Of a stretch of DNA of 64,000 nt, positions 17,598 to 25,127 are shown piece by piece. Both the position numbers and the translations under genes were made by a program. Under the pieces are notes generated by a model, which was given only the letters and a program-made list of their open reading frames with translations, ran no database searches and was not told the DNA's origin. Position 1 is the stretch's first letter. Each line of letters starts with the position of its first letter. The stretch comes from Marinobacter sp. ELB17. Lineage in GTDB: Bacteria; Pseudomonadota; Gammaproteobacteria; Pseudomonadales; Oleiphilaceae. Location of the stretch: positions 496,001 through 560,000 of the forward strand of contig NZ_AAXY01000001.1 of NCBI RefSeq assembly GCF_000169375.1, given 5' to 3'.

Positions 17598-17999
17598 ATG
17601 AATACGTTCAATATCGGTGAACTCTCTGAGAAAAGCGGCGTGGCCAGTCATGCAATTCGCTTCTATGAGCGGGAAAGCCTCATGCCCGAGCCTGCGCGAA
17701 CTCAATCCAATTATCGCCGTTACCCCGAGGATGCGATTGCCAGGCTGCAGTTCATCATCCATGCCAAACAATGGGGCTTCGCTCTTGACGAGATTCGTGA
17801 ACTCCTGATGCTTCAGGACGCCAATGGCGATCGCGCGGAAGCCAAGCGCATCGCTACAGAGCAACTGGGAAAAATCCGGCACCAGATCCAGAGTCTCTCC
17901 CGTATCGAGGCGGTTCTGTCGAAAACTCTGGAGGAATGTTCAGGGGAGGGGCCGATGGACGGTTGCCCGATCGTCGAGGCCATTGCCAAGGAAAGGTAA
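17598..17999 (+). CDS. MerR-family metal-responsive regulator, CueR-like
   Basis: 133 residues. The N-terminal MerR helix-turn-helix is clear (NIGELSEKSGVASHAIRFYE, then NYRRYPEDAIARLQFI), followed by a dimerisation helix. The C-terminal metal loop is CSGEGPMDGCPIVEAI, two cysteines eight apart before the conserved CPI. The Cys found at the start of the dimerisation helix in ZntR, CadR and PbrR is absent (DANGDRAEAKRI), which points to the Cu/Ag/Au(I) class rather than divalent metals. It lies 38 bp after its own MerR-type promoter and is divergent from the copper run. Confidence 0.85.
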   Translation: MNTFNIGELSEKSGVASHAIRFYERESLMPEPARTQSNYRRYPEDAIARLQFIIHAKQWGFALDEIRELLMLQDANGDRAEAKRIATEQLGKIRHQIQSLSRIEAVLSKTLEECSGEGPMDGCPIVEAIAKER

Positions 18000-18039
18000 T
18001 GCGCCCGTTTATTGTCGGGATGAATTGATCAACAATGCG

Positions 18040-18240
18040 CTAGATTGGTTGCGCGGAGGAGCAAGGTCAGGATGCGGGTTAGCAGCCACGGGTGCAGTCA
18101 GCGGAAGTTCCCGTTACCGGCATGACCTGCGGCTCCTGCGTGTAACGGGTAGGGCGGGCACTGAACAAGCAGCCTGGTGTGATCTGGGCCGGTTTAAACC
18201 AGATAGCGGACACACCGCGGCGAGCAACTTGAACGAAAGC
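18040..18240 (+). pseudogene. degenerate HMA domain, probable remnant of a copper P-type ATPase
   Basis: One frame reads AEVPVTGMTCGSCV, a stop, then RVGRALNKQPGVIWAGLN. This is the heavy-metal-associated domain with its MTCxxC copper site and following helix, interrupted by TAA and followed by a second stop. Nothing of the ATPase body remains. The position next to the cueR-like gene is where copA usually lies, so a copper exporter gene was probably deleted here. Confidence 0.6.
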
Positions 18241-18298
18241 GGAGCCGCACAAGGAGGCGTCTCATGAGAGACCCAATACACAGAATAAGGAGATTGAC

Positions 18299-18484
18299 AT
18301 GATGACAAGTGAGGCATGCACGTTTGGAATGGCGGGAATGGGATTGATATCCCTTTTGCTCATCGTCGCCCTAGTACTTGGCGTAGGCGCCCTCGCCAAG
18401 TACCTGTTCTCCCGAAATAAGGATGATGAGGGAAGCGCCCGGAAAAACGCCAGAAGGGATTATGACTACCACTCTGGCAAGTAA
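18299..18484 (+). CDS. 61-residue single-helix membrane protein
   Basis: A good ribosome site (AAGGAGATTGACATG context) precedes ATG 18299 or 18302. It has one transmembrane helix (LISLLLIVALVLGVGALAKYL) and then a charged tail (FSRNKDDEGSARKNARRDYD). The helix-tail junction resembles the Met-rich protein at 13961. It overlaps the start of the TVP38-family gene. Function unknown. Confidence 0.6.
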   Translation: MMTSEACTFGMAGMGLISLLLIVALVLGVGALAKYLFSRNKDDEGSARKNARRDYDYHSGK

Positions 18485-19211
18485 AAGCCATCGGGAACCA
18501 TCGGCAAGTATGGGAATCAGGCTGAACGCAAAAGCAAAGGTGATCGGGGTCTTGTTTTTGCTGGTCGCCCTTGCGGCGATCTATTGGATCCTGCTGGAAA
18601 CCGGAGCGCTGACTATCGTCAACAACAAGGCGGTGTTGCGGGAATGGATCGATCAACTGGGCTATTGGGGGCCAGTGGGCATCATTGCCTTGATGATCAC
18701 GGCCATCGTCCTGAGCCCGATCCCCAGCGCCCCGATCGCCATGGTTGCCGGCGCGGTTTATGGTTCCTTCTGGGGGACGGTGTTCGTGGTTGTCGGGGCC
18801 GAAGCCGGGGCCCTGATAGCCTTCGCCATTGCCCGATCCCTGGGTTACGACGTTATATATCGCTGGAGGCGGTTACGTCCGGTATTTGAGTGGTTGGGCA
18901 AGGACCGCTCTCAGGGCGCCTTGATGCTTGTTATTTTTACATCCAGGCTGGTGCCCTTTATCTCCTTTGATGCGGTCAGCTATGCAGCGGGTCTGACGCC
19001 GCTCACTTTCTGGCGCTTCGTGGTCGCAACGCTTGCCGGTGTTATTCCGACGGCCTATCTGATTACAACGTTTGGCGGATTGCTCATGGCAACTGAGTCC
19101 GGGATGCTGACGATAATCCTGATTATCGTCAGCAGCATTACCCTCTTACCGATTGTTGCGAAGCTGCTTTTGGCTCGACGCCGGGGGCGCAAGAACGCGT
19201 GCCAGCAGTAA
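18462..19211 (+). CDS. TVP38/TMEM64 (VTT/DedA-like) membrane protein
   Basis: 249 residues from ATG 18462 (preceded by AGAAGG); an in-frame ATG at 18423 would add 13 residues. Five to six hydrophobic segments carry the SNARE-associated/VTT signature: LSPIPSAPIAMVAGAVYGSF and GAEAGALIAFAIARSLG, then SRLVPFISFDAVSYAAGLTP. Relatives occur in mercury and copper loci, and some VTT proteins are lipid scramblases; the role here is unknown. It overlaps the small membrane protein gene by 23 bases, so the pair are co-expressed. Confidence 0.8.
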   Translation: MTTTLASKSHREPSASMGIRLNAKAKVIGVLFLLVALAAIYWILLETGALTIVNNKAVLREWIDQLGYWGPVGIIALMITAIVLSPIPSAPIAMVAGAVYGSFWGTVFVVVGAEAGALIAFAIARSLGYDVIYRWRRLRPVFEWLGKDRSQGALMLVIFTSRLVPFISFDAVSYAAGLTPLTFWRFVVATLAGVIPTAYLITTFGGLLMATESGMLTIILIIVSSITLLPIVAKLLLARRRGRKNACQQ

Positions 19212-19387
19212 AATTCGGAAGAATTTGGAGCGTAGATCCAGTCTTAGTTTGTCAACGGAATAGAGCGGAGATGCAAGGTTGAATTGGTTCTGTTTGCTTG
19301 GCACCCCCATTAATGTGGGTTATGGTGCTTCTTGCCTTTCCACACGTGAAAGACACTTAGCTGTTCTGTAATCTGGATATCGATGCG

Positions 19388-19717
19388 ATGACCAAGCGGC
19401 TTTTGGGACTGGCAGCAATGCTGCTCGCAGCTTATTTCCTTGTTTCACAGGGATTTGCTGCGACCTCTCATGGGATGGAACCCATGGATGAGGTTTGTGT
19501 GCTGTTGCCGGATGCCCAGGAAATATCTAACTGCTCCGGGCTCCAAGCCCAAGGGAGTTGTGCCAGTATGTGTATTTCCTCGCTCGTCGGGAAACCTGCG
19601 ATCCCAGATTTGCCATTGTTATCTTCCTCCCTCTGTCCCAAGGACTATTCTCCTCATCTTGGCCGTGTGCTCTCAGGGCCAGAACCTTTTCCTCCCAAAT
19701 TTCCAGCAGTGTCCTGA
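19388..19717 (+). CDS. small Cys-rich exported protein, unknown
   Basis: 109 residues with a signal peptide (MTKRLLGLAAMLLAAYFLVS) and six cysteines in the mature part (EVCVLL, SNCSG, GSCASMCIS, SLCPKD). It ends in a proline-rich tail (GPEPFPPKF). It resembles the exported protein at 16928 in layout and may be another small periplasmic metal-binding or DUF2946-like protein. It lies upstream of dsbG with a 160-bp gap. Confidence 0.55.
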   Translation: MTKRLLGLAAMLLAAYFLVSQGFAATSHGMEPMDEVCVLLPDAQEISNCSGLQAQGSCASMCISSLVGKPAIPDLPLLSSSLCPKDYSPHLGRVLSGPEPFPPKFPAVS

Positions 19718-19881
19718 ACCTTCGATTGCCTGGGTTCCCGCTTCGAGCGCCTGTCGTTCGATTGTGAGCGGCGAGCGACGACGTAGTCGGCCAACCTTGG
19801 CGGTTTTCTACTGTCTGATGAATAAATAAAGATGGGAGCGTAACTGTTATGACATTCTGTTTGGAACCCCAGGTAGGGAAT

Positions 19882-20667
19882 ATGGTCTTACTCTGCCGCC
19901 GGCTTTCGATAGCACTTTTTTTGAGTCTATTTGCGGCGCTGGCGTTTGCGTCACCAACGATGGATCCGGGAATCATCGCACTTCAGGAAAACGTCGGTTT
20001 TACGGTGATCGAACGCTTCTCCACACCAGCCGAGGGCGTTACCGGTTATGTCGTGAAGACTGGGGACGGAAAAACCGGAATAATCTATGGCCTCGGTGAC
20101 TACATTCTGTCTGGCTCGCTTTTGAAGGGTAACGGCAATGATCTGACCCGCCAATATGCTGCACGCTATATTCCGAAGCCGACCTATACCTCGGTTGCAG
20201 AACAGCTTTCCCTGGATACCCACTTGGTGAGCGAAGGTGGGAAAGAGGCTCCCGAGGTCTATGTATTCGCTGATCCCAATTGCATTTTCTGTCACAAATT
20301 CTGGAAGCAGACCCGGAGTTGGGTGGCGGACGGGAAAGTAAGATTGCACTGGGTCATGGTTGGGTTTCTCAAGCCGTCCAGCTCGGGCTTCTCTGCTGCA
20401 ATCATGAATGCAGATGACCGGGCCGGGGCGCTCCAGAAGTTCGAGGAGAATCTTGGAAACAATGGTAACGGGGACGGAATTTCCGAACTCACCCCCATAC
20501 CGGCGAACCTTGACGAAGCGCTCCAGAAACACAGCCAGTGGATGGCCGACTTGGGTTTCAGCGGAACGCCAGGGCTGCTGTTCAAAGACACGAGCGGCCA
20601 ATGGCGAGGCCAGACCGGCGTGCCCGATCAAGAAGCGCTGGGAAGGTTGCTGGGAATCGCTGAGTAA
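19882..20667 (+). CDS. dsbG: periplasmic thiol:disulfide interchange protein DsbG
   Basis: 261 residues from ATG 19882, which gives a clean signal peptide (LCRRLSIALFLSLFAALAFA); ATG 19849 would add 11 residues. After an N-terminal dimerisation domain comes the thioredoxin fold with active site VFADPNCIFCHKFWKQ (CIFC) and the cis-proline loop FSGTPGLLF. The run PNCxxCHxFW is specific to DsbG rather than DsbC. It should repair or protect periplasmic cysteines. The stop codon overlaps the next ATG (TAATG), so it is coupled to the membrane reductase that probably keeps it reduced. Confidence 0.9.
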   Translation: MVLLCRRLSIALFLSLFAALAFASPTMDPGIIALQENVGFTVIERFSTPAEGVTGYVVKTGDGKTGIIYGLGDYILSGSLLKGNGNDLTRQYAARYIPKPTYTSVAEQLSLDTHLVSEGGKEAPEVYVFADPNCIFCHKFWKQTRSWVADGKVRLHWVMVGFLKPSSSGFSAAIMNADDRAGALQKFEENLGNNGNGDGISELTPIPANLDEALQKHSQWMADLGFSGTPGLLFKDTSGQWRGQTGVPDQEALGRLLGIAE

Positions 20668-21887
20668 TGGATGAGCTCCCCTATTTACTCATCGCTGGCC
20701 AGTTCATGATGGCGGTGGTGGCAGGTTTGCTGCTTAACCTGACGCCCTGCGTTCTACCCGCGATTCCCATCAAGGTCCGGACCATCCTTCGGGAGGCTGG
20801 CAGTCAGCGGTCACATCGGCAGCTGGCTGCACTGGCGTTCACGGCCGGAACACTGACCTTTTTCCTGACGCTGGGCGGCCTGACCGCGCTGCTACAGTGG
20901 AATTGGGGCACGCTTTTCCAGTCGACAGTATTCGTTGCCGTCCTGGTTGCGTTGATGGTCGGGTTTGCGGTGGCCACCTGGTTGGATTTGCCCATCCCGG
21001 TCCCGGCGTTTGCCGCCTCGGCGCATGGCCGGCGTTACTTTGAGGCATTCGTATCGGGGCTGTTGAGCGCCGTTTTGGCCGCACCCTGCGCCGGGCCTTT
21101 CCTGGGCGGAGTTCTGGCCTTTGCCGTAACCCAGCCGGCGCCGGTGATCATGGGGATATTCGGCAGTATCGGGCTGGGGCTGTCCCTGCCCTACGCTGTG
21201 CTGATGCTCAAGCCCGAGTGGCTGAGTCGATTGCCCAAGGCGGGCCCCTGGACCCTGGCGATTCGCGAGGTGCTCGCGTTGGTTTTGCTGGCCGCTGCCG
21301 TCTTTTTCAGCGCAAGCCTGGTCCCACAAGCGGTCTACCCCTGGCTATGGGGGTCCTGGCTGGCACTGGTCCTGTTTTGGGGCATTCGCCGCTTTATCCA
21401 GGGTAACGGCGCCGTGCGTGTTATCGCCGCAACAGCGACAGGCCTTGCCCTTGCGGTGGTAATGGTATTTGCATCCCCAGCGGGTAACGGTGAGGGCGGG
21501 CTTGCCTGGCAGCCATACTCCTCGGAGCTCCTTGCGGAGACCAAAAACCGGGGGGCACCCTATTTGCTGGAATTTACCGCGGATTGGTGCATTAACTGCA
21601 AAGTACTGGAACGCACGGTGTATCAGGCGCCCGCTGTGGCGGAAGCTGTGTGGCGGATCAACATGGTCCCCATCCAGGTCGATGTGACAGCAAGTGACCC
21701 CGAAAAGGACGCCCTGCTAACCGAATTGGGCGGGCAGGCCTTACCTTTTGCAGTTGTCATTGATGGTGACGGCCAGGTTATTGCCCGTTTCACGGGCCTC
21801 TTTGAGACCGATAGCCTGGTCAGGGCGATCAACCGCACCCAAAACCCACAACCCACAACGTTAGACATTGGAGGCGAGTCATGGTGA
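20667..21887 (+). CDS. DsbD-like membrane reductase: CcdA-type helices plus C-terminal thioredoxin domain
   Basis: 406 residues. The first ~270 form eight hydrophobic segments with the two redox cysteines of the DsbD beta domain (LNLTPCVLPAIPIKV and LAAPCAGPFLGG). Residues ~285-400 form a thioredoxin domain with TADWCINCK. The N-terminal immunoglobulin-like alpha domain of DsbD/ScsB is missing from this protein and is encoded separately by the next gene. It would move electrons from cytoplasmic thioredoxin to the periplasm, here to DsbG and to TlpA/SCO-like proteins. Overlaps dsbG by 1 base and the next gene by 7 bases. Confidence 0.85.
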   Translation: MDELPYLLIAGQFMMAVVAGLLLNLTPCVLPAIPIKVRTILREAGSQRSHRQLAALAFTAGTLTFFLTLGGLTALLQWNWGTLFQSTVFVAVLVALMVGFAVATWLDLPIPVPAFAASAHGRRYFEAFVSGLLSAVLAAPCAGPFLGGVLAFAVTQPAPVIMGIFGSIGLGLSLPYAVLMLKPEWLSRLPKAGPWTLAIREVLALVLLAAAVFFSASLVPQAVYPWLWGSWLALVLFWGIRRFIQGNGAVRVIAATATGLALAVVMVFASPAGNGEGGLAWQPYSSELLAETKNRGAPYLLEFTADWCINCKVLERTVYQAPAVAEAVWRINMVPIQVDVTASDPEKDALLTELGGQALPFAVVIDGDGQVIARFTGLFETDSLVRAINRTQNPQPTTLDIGGESW

Positions 21888-22471
21888 TTCGACACAAAGT
21901 ATTGCTGACCGGCCTTGCGATTCTGCTCATCGTCGCAGTGGCGGCGTTCATGTTAGTTAATCGCAACCCCCTTGGCACTGCCAGTCCCACTCAGGAGGAA
22001 GTCGGGGCTGGCGCCTCAAGCCCCAGTGCCCGGTCGGGGCTGGCGGATTCTTCCGACAAGGTGCGCGTGAAAGTTGCTGGAGGCAACAAAGCACCGGTAG
22101 GGGATACGGGTGAAATCGTTTTGACACTGGACATTGAACCGGGCTGGCACGTGAACGCCAACCCGGCATCCATGGAGTTCCTTATTCCCACCGCCGCCAG
22201 TTCCTCAGTCAACGGCCAGTCGTTTGAAATTACGACTCAGTATCCACGTGGCCGAATCAGTGACATTACTCTTGATGATACCGCTCTGGAGGTATACGAC
22301 GACGGCGCCAGTATTCGGCTACTTCCCGACGAAAAGCAAACAGCCATGTTGCAGGAAGCGGGTAAGCTCGACGTGAAGGTGCGGATACAGGCTTGCAGTG
22401 AGGACGGCGTTTGCCTGGCACCGTCTGATCTGCCCCTTACCCTGGATCTGGACGGTACCGATACACCATGA
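21881..22471 (+). CDS. separate DsbD alpha-domain-like periplasmic protein
   Basis: 196 residues with an N-terminal signal/anchor (RHKVLLTGLAILLIVAVAAF). The mature domain has the DsbD N-terminal fold features: DIEPGWHVNANPAS, a hydrophobic FLIPTAA segment, and the cysteine pair QACSEDGVCLAPSDLPL, a Cys-x5-Cys as in DsbD alpha. In DsbD and ScsB this domain precedes the membrane part in one chain; here it is a downstream gene overlapping the reductase by 7 bases. It probably relays electrons from the membrane protein to DsbG. Confidence 0.75.
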   Translation: MVIRHKVLLTGLAILLIVAVAAFMLVNRNPLGTASPTQEEVGAGASSPSARSGLADSSDKVRVKVAGGNKAPVGDTGEIVLTLDIEPGWHVNANPASMEFLIPTAASSSVNGQSFEITTQYPRGRISDITLDDTALEVYDDGASIRLLPDEKQTAMLQEAGKLDVKVRIQACSEDGVCLAPSDLPLTLDLDGTDTP

Positions 22472-22514
22472 CCTCAGGATTTCCTTCAGAAAAGGAATCA
22501 AACGGAGAACAACT

Positions 22515-23219
22515 GTGAACAGCTTATTCAGAGTAATGCTGATTTCCGTGGTTGCCTTGGGGAGCCTCAAGACCCAGGCCCACTCCATTGAGGATGTCGA
22601 AACGTCGTTAAATGAAAAAGAACGATATGCCCAGTTTGTCGACCTGCCGGCCCCACAATTTGACCTGACCAACAGCGAAGGCAATACCCTCTCCCTGGCC
22701 GGTTTAAAAGGCAAAACTGTTGTGCTCAATTTTCTCTATACGCGCTGTACTGAGGCATGTCCTTTGCATATGAACGTGATCAGGCAGTTGCAAACGGCGG
22801 TTGAGGAAGAAGGGCTGAGCGATGACGTGATCTTCATCACCATTGCCACTGATCGCGAGGACGTCGCCGGGACCCGGGAAAACATGCGAGCTTACGGCAA
22901 GAACTTCGACCTCAACCCTGGCAACTGGCACTTTCTCTACCGGGCCAGGGACGAACCGCCCGGGTTGACGTCGGAGCTTAGCCAAGCTTACGGCGTTCAA
23001 TTCACGGACACGGGTGACGGAGTCCAGGTACATGGTGTAGTCACTCATGTGATCGACCCAGCGGGGCGAATGCGTGCCCGCTTTCACGGTTTGAAATTCC
23101 AGCCTGAACATCTGGTGACCTATCTCAAGGCCATCGCCATAGGCCCCAATGCCGCTGCCGATGATGGGTTCTGGAGCCGGTTGCATGGGCGTATTGAAGG
23201 CCTGATTCAGAGCGAGTAG
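22515..23219 (+). CDS. SCO1/SenC-family copper chaperone/thioredoxin-like protein
   Basis: 234 residues from GTG 22515 with CGGAGAAC upstream; the longer frame has no signal. A signal peptide (LFRVMLISVVALGSLKTQAH) is followed by the SCO fold with the copper site CTEAC (YTRCTEACPLHMN) and the conserved His in VHGVVTHVIDP. SCO proteins bind copper and assemble the CuA site of cytochrome oxidase or act as thiol oxidoreductases. Membership of this Dsb-rich run favours a combined copper/thiol role. Confidence 0.85.
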   Translation: MNSLFRVMLISVVALGSLKTQAHSIEDVETSLNEKERYAQFVDLPAPQFDLTNSEGNTLSLAGLKGKTVVLNFLYTRCTEACPLHMNVIRQLQTAVEEEGLSDDVIFITIATDREDVAGTRENMRAYGKNFDLNPGNWHFLYRARDEPPGLTSELSQAYGVQFTDTGDGVQVHGVVTHVIDPAGRMRARFHGLKFQPEHLVTYLKAIAIGPNAAADDGFWSRLHGRIEGLIQSE

Positions 23220-23288
23220 TCCTGTGGGCTCCAAGGAGGCTTTGGCCCGGTACCGGAGGCTGATATATGTTAACAGGAGAAACCTTCA

Positions 23289-23861
23289 ATGTGGCAGCAC
23301 CGTAGACCTGCAGCATGGATATTGGCGGGGATGCTCGCTTTTGCTATTCCATTTAGCCCCGCGTTTTCGACTGCGGGGGAAGTTCCGGCGTCGGTCGGCT
23401 CCCAGGGGTTTTGAATCTGGGAAACACCTCGGAATCTGCCCGAACTGACCTTTGATGACGAAAAAGGCGCACCTTTAACGCTTGCAGATTTTCACGGCAA
23501 AGTCGTGTTGCTCAACATTTGGGCTACCTGGTGCGCGCCATGCCGTGAAGAAATGCCGACGCTGGATTTGCTCCAGACTCAGCTTGGAGGCGAGCAATTC
23601 GAGGTGGTAGCTCTGTCGATTGACCATTCAGGGCACGATGCCGTTGAGAAATTCTAGCGGGAAATCAACATTGAGCATCTTCACATGTATATCGATCCGT
23701 CCACATTAGCTGCTGCAACCCTTGGTATAGAAGGCGTCCCAACGACTTTGCTCCTTAATCGCGAGAGCCGTGAGATCGGCCGCCTGGTCGGTGCTGCGGA
23801 ATGGAACAGCTCGGCCATGGTTGATTTTATTACCCGTACCATCGCCGAGGTCCCAGATTGA
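23289..23861 (+). pseudogene. TlpA/ResA-family thioredoxin with two in-frame stop codons
   Basis: A single frame from ATG 23289 (AGGAGA upstream, signal peptide WILAGMLAFAIPFSPAFS) to TGA 23859 encodes a 190-codon TlpA-like protein: LADFHGKVVLLNIWATWCAP with the CAPC active site, then VPTTLLLNRE with the cis-proline. It is interrupted by TGA at 23412 and TAG at 23655 but has no frameshift. Both stops are one base from sense codons (TAG lies in EKF-stop-REI, where TGG would read FWRE). Following SCO1, it completes a thiol/copper set, now inactive. Confidence 0.8.
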
Positions 23862-23886
23862 ACGCAGCCCACACTCAATAAAAGTC

Positions 23887-23917
23887 TTGACCTTAAAGTT
23901 GACTTTAAGGATATCGT
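23887..23917 (+). promoter_or_regulatory. MerR-type promoter before the small Cys-rich membrane protein
   Basis: TTGACC (23887-23892), a 19-bp spacer with ACCTTAAAGT-TG-ACTTTAAGGA, and -10 TATCGT (23912-23917). This is the most symmetrical of the three sites. It directs transcription to the gene at 24016. Confidence 0.8.
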
Positions 23918-24015
23918 TCATCGCAAGTGGCCGAGTTGCCACATGATTTAAGGTAACGGTGTTACCCGAATGGGCTTAGCCCTGGATTGATCAAAAATGG
24001 CGAAGGAGGCAAATA

Positions 24016-24315
24016 ATGAGTTGTTGTGACGATCAAAAAATGAAATCCGATACTCCGACCAGCGGGCTGTTGGGGCTGGTGACAGGGCCGCGACGCTGGT
24101 GGCTGTTTGGAGCTCTAGGGGTGACCGCCGGGCTCATTTTTGGCTGGGAGAACCTGGTGCTGTTCGGGATTGCGCCCCTGCTCATCAGTCTCTTGCCCTG
24201 TCTGGTTATGTGTGGTCTCGGGCTGTGCATGATGAAATGCAATAAAAAAACGGTCGACACAGCCAACACAAATGTTGCCGTGGGGCAGCAAACTGAGATC
24301 AGCAAAAACGCTTGA
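24016..24315 (+). CDS. small Cys-rich membrane protein of the MerR regulon, unknown
   Basis: 99 residues: an N-terminal MSCCDDQKMK, two hydrophobic hairpin helices (WWLFGALGVTAGLIFGW; VLFGIAPLLISLLPCLVM), a Met/Cys-rich exit (CGLGLCMMKCNKK) and a polar tail. The CC and CMMKC groups at either end of the helices could bind a soft metal. An AAGGAGG site precedes the ATG. It lies about 100 bp behind a MerR-type promoter and ends just at the next one. No family recognised. Confidence 0.65.
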   Translation: MSCCDDQKMKSDTPTSGLLGLVTGPRRWWLFGALGVTAGLIFGWENLVLFGIAPLLISLLPCLVMCGLGLCMMKCNKKTVDTANTNVAVGQQTEISKNA

Positions 24316-24342
24316 CCCTAAAGGCAACTTTAAAGATACCGT
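24312..24342 (+). promoter_or_regulatory. MerR-type promoter before the peroxiredoxin gene
   Basis: TTGACC (24312-24317), a 19-bp spacer with the half-site ACTTTAAAG, and -10 TACCGT (24337-24342). It is weaker in symmetry than the sites at 17529 and 23887 but has the same layout. It overlaps the stop region of the preceding gene. Confidence 0.65.
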
Positions 24343-24397
24343 TTGAACTTTGAACTTTGAACTTTGAACGACAGCGAAAGCGAAAGCGAAAGCAAAG
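24342..24397 (+). repeat. two short tandem repeats in the peroxiredoxin leader
   Basis: Four copies of TTTGAAC (24342-24369) followed by three exact copies of GCGAAA plus a fourth variant (24374-24397). They fill the leader between the -10 element and the ribosome site of the gene at 24410. Copy-number change by slippage would lengthen the leader by 7 or 6 bases without touching the promoter spacing. Confidence 0.85.
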
Positions 24398-24409
24398 GAG
24401 AATAAGCTG

Positions 24410-25048
24410 ATGACATTGCAACTTGGAGAAACCGCACCCGATTTCAACGTGGAATCCACAGAAGGAAACATTCAGTTTCATGAATGGCTTGAGGGCAGTT
24501 GGGCCGTGTTATTTTCACATCCCGCCGACTACACACCGGTCTGCACCACTGAGCTGGGCGCCTTTGCCATGCGCAAGGATGAATTTGACAGGCGCAGCGT
24601 GAAACTGATCGGTGTATCTGTCGACCCGCTCGACTCCCATAACGACTGGGCAAAAGACATTGAAAGGACTCAGGGCACAGGGCTCAACTACCCCCTCCTG
24701 GCAGACAAGGATCAGGTTGTCGCAAATCTTTATGGGATGATCCATCCGAAAGCCGACCCCAAGTTAACAGTTCGTACGGTTTTCATTATCGACTCCGCGA
24801 AGAAAATACGTTTGATGTTGACGTATCCACCCAGCACCGGGCGCAACGTTGACGAGATCTTGCGAGTTATTGATTCACTTCAACTGACCGACAACCACAA
24901 AGTTGCCACGCCAGTGGACTGGAAGAACGGAGATGATGTGATCATCGTGCCGTCGCTTTCCAATGAAGAGGCCAGGGAACGTTTCCCTCAGGGATGGGAT
25001 GAGCAGACGCCTTATCTACGCGTTACCCGTCAACCCGGTCGGAAGTAA
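24410..25048 (+). CDS. 1-Cys peroxiredoxin (Prx6/AhpC-TSA family)
   Basis: 212 residues. The peroxidatic cysteine lies in HPADYTPVCTTELGAFA (Cys ~46), followed by the conserved SVDPLDSHNDW and the RTVFIID segment. The Prx6-type C-terminal extension (ATPVDWKNGDDVIIVPSLSN) is complete. It reduces hydrogen and organic peroxides in the cytoplasm, a useful partner in copper stress. It has its own MerR-type promoter and an unusual repeat-filled leader. Confidence 0.9.
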   Translation: MTLQLGETAPDFNVESTEGNIQFHEWLEGSWAVLFSHPADYTPVCTTELGAFAMRKDEFDRRSVKLIGVSVDPLDSHNDWAKDIERTQGTGLNYPLLADKDQVVANLYGMIHPKADPKLTVRTVFIIDSAKKIRLMLTYPPSTGRNVDEILRVIDSLQLTDNHKVATPVDWKNGDDVIIVPSLSNEEARERFPQGWDEQTPYLRVTRQPGRK

Positions 25049-25127
25049 TAAGGAATCCGTCAACTGAGCCTCGCGTGTTGCTGATTAAAACCCAGGCGCA
25101 CTTTCATACATAGAATCAGGAAAGCCC

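Noticed and set aside
23289..23861. Selenocysteine or recoded stop codons in the TlpA gene
   Set aside because: The TGA is not at the redox cysteines (CAPC is intact) and a TAG is also present; ordinary nonsense decay explains both.
24342..24397. CRISPR-like direct repeats
   Set aside because: The units are 6-7 bp with no spacers; this is a simple tandem repeat.
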